DNA from: Acidobacteriota bacterium
GTDB taxonomy: Bacteria; Acidobacteriota; Thermoanaerobaculia; UBA5066
DNA length: 64,000 nucleotides
Assembly: GCA_008363385.1 (NCBI GenBank)
Contig: RHKY01000007.1
Location: forward strand, 102,701-166,700
Direction: 5' to 3'
The first letter of the stretch is position 1, and each line of letters opens with the position of its first letter. Of the stretch, positions 53,663 to 63,600 are shown one piece after another. The notes beneath the pieces were generated by a model. It made no database searches and was not told the DNA's origin. It saw only the letters and a list, made by a program, of their open reading frames with translations. Both the position numbers and the translations under genes were made by a program.

Positions 53663-53707
53663 AAGCGGAGTATCCCCCGGCTCTCTGCACGCCTTTCCAG
53701 TATCCCC

Positions 53708-55279
53708 TCACCGATCGGGTCGCTTCGGAAGCCCCAGCCCCGAGTCGCGGATCACCTTCTCGACCTGTATCGACTGGAGCTGGCCGGGGCCCAGCTTCAC
53801 GAACTCCGGCAGGTTGGCGGCCCTGTCGTGTGCCACGAACCCCTCCAGCTGCACCGGCACGGAGTCCTCCCCGTTCTCGTCGATGTGCGTCAGCCACATC
53901 TGCGTCATCGGCCCCGCCCGCTTCGACGCGTAGACCAGCCACCGGCCGTTCGGCGAGAAGCTGTGCCAGGAGTTCATCCGCCCCTCAGCGTTGCACCTGA
54001 GCCGCCGGGCCACACCTCCTTCGGCTGGCAGGATGTAGAGCAGGCTGTCGGGGCGATTCAGCATCATGCTGTCCGCCTGGCAGAAGACGATCCACTTCCC
54101 GTCCGGGGAGTAGCGCGGAAAGAAGTTGCTCTTCCCGTTCCCGGAGGCGCCCGGGAGAGGCTTCGGCTCTCCCCCCGTCCCGCCGTTGAACGGCATCCGG
54201 TAGAGGTCGTATTGGATCTTCCGTCGCCCCTCCCAGAAGTCCTCGACCACCGCCGGCGACTGTCCTTCCTCGACCGCCAAGGCACGCGGGGGACTCTCGC
54301 CGACGGGGGCGCGGGCGAAAACGATCTCCAACCCATCGGGGCTGAAGACCGGATTCGTCTGGACGAAGCCGGAGTCGTCAGCGCCCGGCAGCGGCCGGAA
54401 TGCCCGTTCCTTGCGATCGTAGATGACCAGGATCCCCCGGATCGGGAAGAACAGCTGCGAGCAGTAAAGGTCCGGCCGGAAGCCGAGAACGATCGTCTCC
54501 TTAACCGTGCTCGCCACGCACCGGCCGTCCGGCGAGATGGTCGACAGCATCCCGAACGTCGCCTGCCCGTCTTCCCGCTGGTAGTCGTTCCAGGAGATCA
54601 GCTGAGGCCGGCCGATCCGCACGTCGGCCCCCACGTCAGCGATCGCGTAGGCCCCTTTGTCCGCCGCGAAGTCGAGGTCCATCGCCAGCGACTTGCCGTC
54701 ACGGGAGAACGAGTGGCAGTTCGCACAGGTCCCCATCTTCTCCAGGACCGTTCGGGGAGGAGCGCTCGAGGAAACGTCACCCACCCGCCAGCGGATCCAC
54801 GTCTTGTGGTCCATCGCGAAGGCGACCGGAAGCGGCACCTCCCGGAAGAAGATCGAAGCGTCGACCGGGTCGGGGGAAGTCCGAAGCCGGACCGACGCCC
54901 TAGAAACGGCCTGCTCGGCCTCCCCGATCCCGACCTGGCCCGTCACCGTAAGGACGACATCGCTCTGTAGAGAGGCCCGCTTGATCTCCTCCCAAGCCTC
55001 CGGGGTAGGGCGGTATTCCGGCTTGGGGGAGCTTCCCAAGCCCGGCGTGTGGCCGCCCTCTATGTCGACTCGGACCGCCCAGTGCGTGGCCCGGCTCTCG
55101 TCCTCCCAACGGAACGTCGGCGGGGCAAAGTCGCGCGGGAAGACGGCGCCGTCGAGGGGCGACGTGATCCGGGCGGCAGAGAGAGATCCGGAGATGCCGA
55201 GGGCCGGAGCCTGGACGATCCCCAGCCCGGCCACGGGCCCAATGATGAGCACCGAGAGCCAGAGTGTCGCGATCCTCAC
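53708..55279 (-). CDS. Secreted beta-propeller protein with a heme-type CxxCH motif
   Basis: A 523-residue protein from GTG 55279, with GGGGAGACGGGAC upstream. The first 25 residues form a signal peptide (VRIATLWLSVLIIGPVAGLGIV). An Ig-like strand region follows. CANCH near residue 200 is a c-type heme attachment motif. The C-terminal half has PD40/TolB-type propeller blades (ISPDGR, FSPDGLEIVFAR, YSPDGKWIVFCQ, FSPNGRWLVYAS). This fits a periplasmic multi-domain protein of the kind common in Acidobacteriota and related phyla. Only one heme motif is visible, so a large electron chain is not supported. Confidence 0.8.
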   Translation of the reverse strand: MRIATLWLSVLIIGPVAGLGIVQAPALGISGSLSAARITSPLDGAVFPRDFAPPTFRWEDESRATHWAVRVDIEGGHTPGLGSSPKPEYRPTPEAWEEIKRASLQSDVVLTVTGQVGIGEAEQAVSRASVRLRTSPDPVDASIFFREVPLPVAFAMDHKTWIRWRVGDVSSSAPPRTVLEKMGTCANCHSFSRDGKSLAMDLDFAADKGAYAIADVGADVRIGRPQLISWNDYQREDGQATFGMLSTISPDGRCVASTVKETIVLGFRPDLYCSQLFFPIRGILVIYDRKERAFRPLPGADDSGFVQTNPVFSPDGLEIVFARAPVGESPPRALAVEEGQSPAVVEDFWEGRRKIQYDLYRMPFNGGTGGEPKPLPGASGNGKSNFFPRYSPDGKWIVFCQADSMMLNRPDSLLYILPAEGGVARRLRCNAEGRMNSWHSFSPNGRWLVYASKRAGPMTQMWLTHIDENGEDSVPVQLEGFVAHDRAANLPEFVKLGPGQLQSIQVEKVIRDSGLGLPKRPDR

Positions 55280-55634
55280 GTCCCGTCTCCCCGCGCCACA
55301 GGTACTGCCGGGGAGACTTCGCACGAGAAGAAGCCTACGCCTCACCGGGACGCGAATTCCCGGCCAACGGTCAAACGACCGCGCCAAGCCGGTCCTTCGT
55401 TCATCTGATTCAAATGATCCATTGATCCGCGACTCGGTGCGGAGGTAGCTTCGCTGCCGTTTCATGTTCGACGAATCGACGGGGTGGACGTCGTACGGCG
55501 CGAGAGAACCCCACCGCCACGGATCGACCCCTGCAGTCCACGGCACGGTTCTGTGCGCGACCCCTCCGCCCCCGCGGCGACTCGATCCGCGACGCAGCCC
55601 TGCACGGCTTCTTCAAAGGCGCGCGTTGGTCCTC
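55280..55634. other. Divergent gap between propeller and FlgD-Ig genes
   Basis: The two neighbours point away from one another, so promoters for both are expected here. Frames that extend into it have no conserved features. No palindrome was picked out. Confidence 0.4.
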
Positions 55635-56645
55635 ATGACGCTCCTCTCGAGCGTTGCCGTACTCGGTGCGCCTCGCTCGAGCCCCGCCGACCTCGCGCCC
55701 GGCAAGGGCCTCGACGGCGCCCGGGTCGAAGCGAGCAGCCGGCAGCTCGACCTGCGCGCCGGACAGACCGTGAGCTTCGAGACGGAGCTCCCCGTCCCCG
55801 CTCGAGAGCGGATCACGATCCGCGACGCGGAAGGCGTCCCGGTCCTCACGCTCGCCGATGCCGACCGGCGGGTGGGCCGTCATTCCGACGTGTGGGACGG
55901 CCGGGGGCCCGGGGGCCGGCGCCTCCGAGACGGCCTCTACACCTGGATCGCCACCTTCTCCGCCGATCGGAAGGTCGTCACGATCGACGCGACGGGCGAC
56001 GTCGACGGCGGCACGGAGGTCAAGGCCCACCCGGACTACGAGCGGTTCGACCCATTCCGAAACGTCCCGCTCAGGTTCGAGCACGCTTTCGACGAGCCTT
56101 GCGAGATCCGCCTCGTCTTCTCCCCGTCCACGTACACCCGTGGGCTCTCCTGCCACCCGCCCAGCTTCTGCCGGCGGATCGACGAGTTCCAGCCGGCGGG
56201 CGCCTTCGCCTACGAGTGGGCCGGCGTGGACGACACCGGAGCCCTCAGAGAGGACGTCCACGCCATCTACGTCGTCTGCGAGCGGGACCGGCTTTCCCGG
56301 AACGCGATCGTCCTCTATGGCGGCAAGCCCCGTGTCCGCGGGGTCTCGGTCAGCCCCTCCTACTACAAGCCCGAGCTGGGGGAGCAGAGCCTCACCTTCT
56401 CCCTGGAGACGTACGCGGGGGAGCCCGCAGCTGCCGAAGTGACCTTCACGAACCAAGAGAGCCGCTCTGCCCTCCGGAGGCTCCGCCTGGGTGAGATCGC
56501 GCCCGGGCCGGTCACTGCCCATTGGAACGGTCGCGGCGACAACGGGGAGCGGGTCGCGCCCGGTCCCTACACCGTCACGGTGACCGTCTCGGACCGTCTC
56601 GGCCACCGAGCCACCGGCCAGATCCTGACCATCGTCGACTACTGA
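55635..56645 (+). CDS. Secreted FlgD-Ig repeat protein
   Basis: A 336-residue protein; ATG 55635 is the likely start, though a TTG at 55626 would give a better basic n-region. A hydrophobic leader (MTLLSSVAVLG) suggests secretion. The mature part has FlgD-type Ig modules: SFETELPVPARERITIRD with WDGRGPGGRRL, then HWNGRGDNGERVAPGPYTVTVTV. A central part with RLVFSPSTYTRGL and CHPPSFC is shared with the C-terminal half of the 57809-60598 product. Such modules are used in surface attachment or secretion scaffolds. It is followed 15 bp later by another FlgD-Ig gene. Confidence 0.75.
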   Translation: MTLLSSVAVLGAPRSSPADLAPGKGLDGARVEASSRQLDLRAGQTVSFETELPVPARERITIRDAEGVPVLTLADADRRVGRHSDVWDGRGPGGRRLRDGLYTWIATFSADRKVVTIDATGDVDGGTEVKAHPDYERFDPFRNVPLRFEHAFDEPCEIRLVFSPSTYTRGLSCHPPSFCRRIDEFQPAGAFAYEWAGVDDTGALREDVHAIYVVCERDRLSRNAIVLYGGKPRVRGVSVSPSYYKPELGEQSLTFSLETYAGEPAAAEVTFTNQESRSALRRLRLGEIAPGPVTAHWNGRGDNGERVAPGPYTVTVTVSDRLGHRATGQILTIVDY

Positions 56646-56660
56646 AAGGCCGAATCGCCC

Positions 56661-57812
56661 ATGAGTCGAAGCGTCCATGTCGTCCCAATCCTCCTCGGCA
56701 TCCTGATCGCCACCCAGGCCGATGCCTCCGGCCCGGCTCCGGCCGCTGCTAAGGGGGGCGCCCGGCCCGGGGCCGGCCTGAAGGTCGCCGTCTCGTCCGG
56801 GTCCTTCAACCCCACCCTTGGGCAGCGGGTGGACGTCACCGTAACCGCCTCTCGCAGTGGCACCCTGTCCGCCGCGATCGTCGACAGAGACGGGTTTCAG
56901 GTACGGGCGCTCGCGGCCGACCGGCGAGTGTCCCCAGGGTCCGTGCTGCTGTCGTGGGACGGGCGCGACGAACGGGGCGGGGTCGTCCCGAACGAGGCTT
57001 ACTTCGTCCGGCTCCGGCTCCTCGACGGGCGGAAGAAGACCCTGTCGGCCTTCGATCCGCTGGCCGGCCCCGGCAGGAATCGGGAGAGCCCTGAGGACGT
57101 GACGTATTCCTCCGCGGACGGGATCCTGACGTACTCCCTCGCCCGTCCGGGTCGCGTCCACGTCGAGGCGGGTCAGGCCCCCCTGGACCCGATCACGAAA
57201 ACCCGGACCGGTCCCGTCCTGAAGGTCATCGTCGACCGAGAGCCGCGGCCGGCCGGGAGGATCCTCGAGCGCTGGGACGGCTGGGACGAGAGCCGGACGA
57301 TCTTCGTCCCGGAGCTCACCGACATGGTCTTCTCGGTGGTGGCGACGCCGTTGCCGGACGGAGCGATCCTCGCTACGGGGAACCGGGATCGAACCTTTCT
57401 CGATTACGCTCCCGCGCGTCCGCCCCGCAGGCACGAAGACGGCGCGCCCAGCCCCGTCCTCAACGCGCTCGAGGATCGCGCCCCGCGGATGTCACTCCAG
57501 GCGCTCGTGCCGTACGACGCTGCGGCGAAGCGGTACGTCGCCGACGGCGATTTGACGGTCCGGGTCGAGCTCGATCCCGCTCGGGCCGCGCACTTCGTCT
57601 CCCAGCCCACCGAGGTCCAGCTCTTCCTCGACCACGAGCGGATCCTCACCGCGGTCCGCCCGAGCAACCCGGCCCAGCTCGTCGTCGACAGCGCGAAGCT
57701 CCCCTCTGGTGAGCACCGGCTCGCCGTGAACTGGTTCTCCAAGCTCGGCCCAGCGACCGTCAACGCAATCAGGCTGTACGTCCCGGAGAAGACGCGGAAG
57801 GCATCGAAGTGA
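56661..57812 (+). CDS. Secreted FlgD-Ig-like protein
   Basis: A 383-residue protein with a signal peptide (MSRSVHVVPILLGILIATQADA). FlgD-type Ig module: TVTASRSGTLSAAIVDRDG with SWDGRDERGGVVPNEAYFV. The second half has additional beta strands (LTVRVELD, VQLFLDHERI, HRLAVNWFSK). Its stop overlaps the next gene start by 4 bp (ATGA/GTGA type), so the three secreted proteins are one transcript leading to the RHS gene. Confidence 0.75.
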   Translation: MSRSVHVVPILLGILIATQADASGPAPAAAKGGARPGAGLKVAVSSGSFNPTLGQRVDVTVTASRSGTLSAAIVDRDGFQVRALAADRRVSPGSVLLSWDGRDERGGVVPNEAYFVRLRLLDGRKKTLSAFDPLAGPGRNRESPEDVTYSSADGILTYSLARPGRVHVEAGQAPLDPITKTRTGPVLKVIVDREPRPAGRILERWDGWDESRTIFVPELTDMVFSVVATPLPDGAILATGNRDRTFLDYAPARPPRRHEDGAPSPVLNALEDRAPRMSLQALVPYDAAAKRYVADGDLTVRVELDPARAAHFVSQPTEVQLFLDHERILTAVRPSNPAQLVVDSAKLPSGEHRLAVNWFSKLGPATVNAIRLYVPEKTRKASK

Positions 57813-60598
57813 GAAGAAGTACCGCCCTGGTCGCCGCCACGCTCGCCGGCTTCCTCTGCGCGGCCGGCGAGGTCTCCGCCACGGACGTGGGGGGACCCAT
57901 CACGACCAACACGACCTGGACCCTAGCCGGCAGCCCCTACATCGTGACGAGCAACGTCACGGTCAACGCCGGCGTCACCCTCACCGTGGAGCCGGGGGTG
58001 CTCGTCAAGTTCGCGCTGAACACGGCGTTGACCGTCAACGGCAAGCTGACGGCCATCGGCACCAGCGGCTCGCCGATCACCTTCACCTCCAACGCGGCCT
58101 CCCCGGCGCCACCAGCCGGCTCTCCTACGTCAACGTCTCCTACACGGGCAACTACGGTAACGCCGGCGGGGTCGTCATCGCCGGCGGGAGCCCGGCCCAC
58201 GACCACGTCACCGTCACCAGCTCCTCGACCGCCGGCATCGCCGTCACCGGCGGCACGCCCACCCTCGACGCCGTCTCGGTCTCCGGGGTGACCACCGACG
58301 GGATCTACGTCTCCGGCACCTCCACCACGCCCACGGTCACGAACTCCACCCTCTCCGGCAACAGCCGGTACGGCATCAACCTCGTCAACGGCGGCGGCCT
58401 CAACGTCAGCGGCACCGCGCTCACCGGGAACACCAACTACGCCGTCGGCGCCGAGGCCAACACCCGCCTCCTCTCGGCCACCGGCCTGACGGTCTCGGGG
58501 AACGGCGGCGGGACGAAGAACGCTATCGGGTACCGTGGCGGGAACATCACCAGCCACGAGACCTGGCGGCTCTTCAGCGGCCTCCCCTGGGAGGTCACCG
58601 CCAACCCCACGGTGAACGCGACCTGGTCCCTGACGGTCGAACCGGGTCACGTCCAACGCCGCGAGCCCCGCACCCGGAAGCTGGCAGTGCGTCCAGTTCG
58701 GCCCGACGGCCGATCCGGCAAGCCGCCTCGCCTATGCCACCGTCTCTTACGCGGGCACGTGCGGTGGCGCCGTCTACGTCAACGGTAGCGCCCCGACCCT
58801 GGACCACCTCCTCATCACGAGCTCCTCCTCGGCGGCGGTCCTCGTCACCGGCGGCGCCGCCAACCCCGCGATCCTCAACTGCCACTTCCAGGGGAACGCC
58901 TCGGGCGTCACGAATAACACACCCACGAACCGGATCACGGCGCGGCTGAACTACTGGAACTCGCCGACGGGCCCTTCGGGGCGGGGGCTCGGCTCCGGCC
59001 AGTCTGTCTCCACCGGCGTCACCTGGGACCCGTGGCTCACCGCGGCCCCGAGCGACCCGGAGTACGTGAGCTCGATCGCCTTCTCGAAGCGGAAGTTCAA
59101 CCCCGACGACGGCGATGCCATCTGGACGCTCGGGAGCAGCCTGTCGGCGAGCTGGACGCTGACCATCCGGAACGCCCAGGACCAGGTCGTAAGGACTCTC
59201 ACCGGCGGCGGCACGTCGGTCGGCCTGTCCTGGGACGGGAAGGACGGAGGGGGGACGCCGCAGCCCGACGGGACATTCAACTACCTCATCGAGGCCGACG
59301 CGGGGGGTGGGCAGGTGGGCACCCCGGCGAAAGGGATGATCTACCTGGACCGTACCTTCAGCGTGGAGGTGACCGCGCCCGGGCCGACGGCTCTCGTGTC
59401 AAACGTCCTGCAGAACGGCGCGACTGACGTCCCGGTCACGGGAACGGTCACGATGGCCAACCTCTCGAGCTGGACTCTCGACTACGGCACCGGCGCCAAT
59501 CCGACGAGCTGGACGACGATCGTCACCTCGTCGTCCCCGGTCTCGAACGGGACCCTCGGTACCTGGGCGACCCTCCCCCTGGCGAACGGCCTCTACAGCC
59601 TCCGCCTGACGGCGGCCGACACGTACGACAACTACACCGTCGTCGTCCACACCCCGACTGTCGGGAACTTCACGGCGTCCCAGAACGTCCTCCAGATCAA
59701 CGCCTCGCAGGGCCAGACCGTGACGTACGCCTCCATCGTCCCGTTCGCCGTGACGACGACGCTGCGGATCAAGAACGAGGCGGGCCAGACGGTCCGGACC
59801 GCCACCCCTGCCCAGCGAACGACCGGGAGCTACAACGACGTCTGGGACGGCCGGAACGACCAGGGACAGCTCGTTTCTGACGGGGCGTACTTCTACCTGT
59901 TCGACGTCACGGACGGGTCGCATTCGATGACGTGGGACCGGACGACGGCCTATCTCAACAACTTCAGCCAGATCAAGGACGGTCTGAACATCCAGCCGTT
60001 CGACCCGTTCAACAACCAGCCGATGACCTTCACGTACAACTTCCCGCAGGCGGGCCAGGTGAGCGTCGCCTTGTCGCCCCCCGGCCAGGGCTACATCAGT
60101 GGGTGCGACCCTCCGAAGTTCTGCCTCTTCTTCAACAAGTACGAGGAGTCCGGGCCGCACACGGTGACCTGGGCCGGCGTGGATCCCACGGGAGCCCTGC
60201 GGACTGACGTTACCGTCGCGACGGTGATCACGCAGCGGTACGCCTTTTCCCAGAACGCGGTCGTCGTCTTCGGTATCAAGCCGACGATCACGGGCCTCGG
60301 GGTCACGCCCGCCTACTTCGAGCCCCTCAAGGGGTCCCAGACGGTCTCCTTCACCCTGGCCACTTACCAGAGCCAGACGGCGTCGGTGACCGTGACCTTC
60401 CAGAACCAGGCCTCCCTGTCGGTCCTGAAGACCCTCACTGCCCCCGCGCAGTCGCCCGGTCCGGTGTCCCTTGTCTGGGACGGACGGGCCGACAACGGGA
60501 TGTACGTGGCGGCGGGCCCCTACACGGTGACCGCGACGGTCCTCGACAGCCTGGGGAACGAGGTCAGGAGCCAGGTCCTGACGATGGTCTACTACTGA
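57809..60598 (+). pseudogene. Frameshifted beta-helix plus FlgD-Ig surface protein
   Basis: A single ~930-codon gene interrupted by two frameshifts. It starts with a signal peptide and a beta-helix-like repeat (VTSNVTVNAGVTLTVEPG). Near 58100 coding shifts to a second frame (ATSRLSYVNVSYTG...). Near 58650 it returns to the first (SNAASPAPGSWQCVQFG). The second shift coincides with loss of about 60-90 bases: the repeat jumps from LTVEPG straight to TSNAASP. The C-terminal 500 residues are FlgD-Ig modules ending at 60598. The first shift lies in a CCCC run and could be a sequencing error; the second looks like a real deletion. Confidence 0.8.
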
Positions 60599-60608
60599 GG
60601 TGACGACG

Positions 60609-63600
60609 ATGAGATCCGAACCGCAGCTCCGTCTCGCGATCATTGGGCTCCGGGGCCTCTTGCTCCTCGGACTCGCCGCTCCCCTCCCGCTCCTGGGGCA
60701 ATCGGGAAACTGGTGCGGCAACCCGGTACCGGGCTTCGGGGCACCGTCCCCGTCGCCCGCCTCGCCGTGCGATCCGTGCAACTCGAGCCGCTCCCCGAAC
60801 TTCATCGCCTCGGGAGCCTACGCCGCCTCGATGGTCGACCTCGAGGTGCCCGCGGTCGGCGCCCCCATCGTGGTCAGCCGGTCGTACCTGAGCACTCGGC
60901 CGGTCGACACGGGCGTCGGCTCCTCGTGGAGCCTGAGCCTCGGGGCGCGGCTCTACTACACGACCTACCTCTACGCGGCGCCCAGCACGTACCTCAAGCA
61001 GGCGGACCTGACGATGCCGGACGGGAGGCGGTATCGCTTCACCGAGAACCCCGACGGCGCGACGTACGCAGCACCGGCCGGCCGCCACGACGTCCTCGTC
61101 CGGAATCCCGACGGCTCCTGGGACCTGACCCTCCAACGCAGCCGGACGGTCCACCACTTCTCGTCCACGGGCCGGCTCGAGACCGTCACGGACGACTTCG
61201 GCAACGCCCGGGTCTACACCTACAACGCGAACGGGCGGCTCGAGCGGGTCTCCGACACGGCCGGGAGCGGCCGGTACGTCGACGTCTACTACGGCGCCGA
61301 CGGCCGTGTGAGCGACGTCCGCGACTCGACCGGGCGGCAGGTTTCGTACGCCTACAACGGAGACGGCACGCTGGCGTCCGTGACCGACGCCGCCGGGCGG
61401 ACGACCTCCTACGCGTACGTCACTGGCCACTTCGGGAAGATGCTCTCCGCCGTGACGGACGAGTGGGGACGCGTCGTCACCTCTCTGACGTACGAGACCT
61501 CCGGGAAGCTGAAGACCTACACGGAGGAGGGCGAGACCTTCACGTACACCTACAACTACCAGAACAACGCCAACAAGGTGGCCAAGGCCGACTCCTCGGG
61601 GAACACCTCGGTCTTCACCACGACCTCGCCCGGCTTCGTGACGGAAGGGGTCGCGCCCGGCGGGTCCGTCGCGCGCGCCACGTACAACGCCGACGGGGCG
61701 GTCCTCCTGGCCACGGACGAGGTCGGCGTGAAGACCGAGTACACGTACGACGGCGCGGGCCGGGTCCTGAGCGTCACGCGCGACCAGGCCGGGTCGACGG
61801 CCGTGAGATTCGAGTACGCCTACGACCCGGCATTCCCCGAGAACGTCGCCTCGATCACGCCGAAGAACCCCTCCACGGGCCAGCTCGACCCGAACTGGCA
61901 GGGGTGGCGGTACGACTACTACGGCGCGGGCAGCCCGGCTCCCGGGGCCCTGCACCACGTCTATCGGGTCCAGAGCGACGGAACCACCCTGGACACGGTC
62001 GCCACCTACGTCTACGACAGCCATGGCCGGGTGACGAGCCAGACGAGCGCCAGCGGCGGGCAGACCGACTACGCCTACGATGCCGTCGGGAACCTGGAGA
62101 CGGTGACGGCCCCCGCTAACAACGACGCCGGGACGCGGCCCGTGACGACCTACGGCCACGACTCGCTCGGCCGGGTGGCGTCCGTGACGGATCCGCAGGG
62201 CGCACAGACCACGTACACCTACGACGCCGTGGGGCGGGTCCTGACGGTCGTGCTCCCCAAGCCAACGCCGGGGTCTCCGCTCGACTTCACGACGACGTAC
62301 GCCTACGACGTCTGGGACGCCGGCACGGGCCTCCTCTTCACGGACGTGACCGACCCCAACGGGAAGCTGACGCGGCTGGGCCACGACCAGTTCGGCCGGC
62401 TCGGCCGGAGCGTGGACCCGGCAGGCGACGTGACCCAGTACGCCTACAACAACGACCGGCTCTACTCGATCACCGACGCGAACAACAACGTGACGAGCTA
62501 TTCGTACGATTCGAGGAAGCGCCTGCAGCGGACGACGTTCCCGGACGGCGCGTACGAGACGTACCTGTACTGGAACGACAGCCTCCTGCAGCGCAAGACG
62601 GACCGCCGCGGCCAGTACCTCGTGTACTACTACGACGGCCAGAAGCGCCTGACGACGAAAAACTACTCCACGGGCGGCGGGATCACGTACACGTACCAGG
62701 GGCAGAAGCTGACGAGCGTGCAGGACAGCACGCTCTCCCCGACGGAGAGCCACGCGTTCGGCTACGACGCTTCCTACCGTATGGCGTCGAGCAGCCAGGG
62801 CACGCGGGGGACCGTGCTCTACGGATACCCGGTCGGCGGTGGGGATCAGGTGGCCTCGGTCGACATCCAGAACGGCCCCGGCGCCGACTACGCGTACTAC
62901 CCCGACGAGAGCCTGGACACGATCGAGTGGACGCCGGTGGCGGGGACGTTCAAGTACACGTACACGCTGGCGGGGCGCTACTCGACGATCACGATGCCGA
63001 ACGGCCAGGTGCGCGGCTACTCGTACGACGACCAGGGCCGGCTGACGCAGCTGGCGAACACGCTGGGGTCCAACTTGGCCACCTACGCCTACGGCTACGA
63101 CGTGAACAACTACACCGGGCAGAGCACGATGCTGGGGCAGCGGACGAGCCTCGTGGCCAACGTACCGAGCCAGGGCTTCACGAACGCCCCGACGGCGTAC
63201 TACTACGACTCGCTCTACCAGCTGACCCGGACGGACTACCCGAACGCGGCCCCCTTCAACGGAGAGGTCGACTCGTGGACGTACGACGCGATCGGGAACC
63301 GCCTCACCGACACGGTGAACGGGAACACGCTCTCGTACACGTACTTCAAGAACGGGTCGAACCCTCTGAATGGGCAGCGGCTCCAGAGCGTGAGCACGGC
63401 CCCGCCGACGACGTACGGCTATGATGCTGCCGGCAACGTGACGAGTCGGACGGGATTCACCTTCGGGTACGACGCCGAGCCGCGGCTGCGGACGATCGGG
63501 ACGGGCCTGACGGCGAGCTACGCGTACGACCATCAGAGCCGGCGGTCCTCGAAGACGGTCTCGGGGACGACGAGTACGTACCTCTACGACGGGCTGAACC

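Noticed and set aside
60564-63533. Long minus-strand frame opposite the RHS gene
   Set aside because: It mirrors YD repeats of the + strand RHS frame, giving Val/Arg-rich repeats without signature residues.
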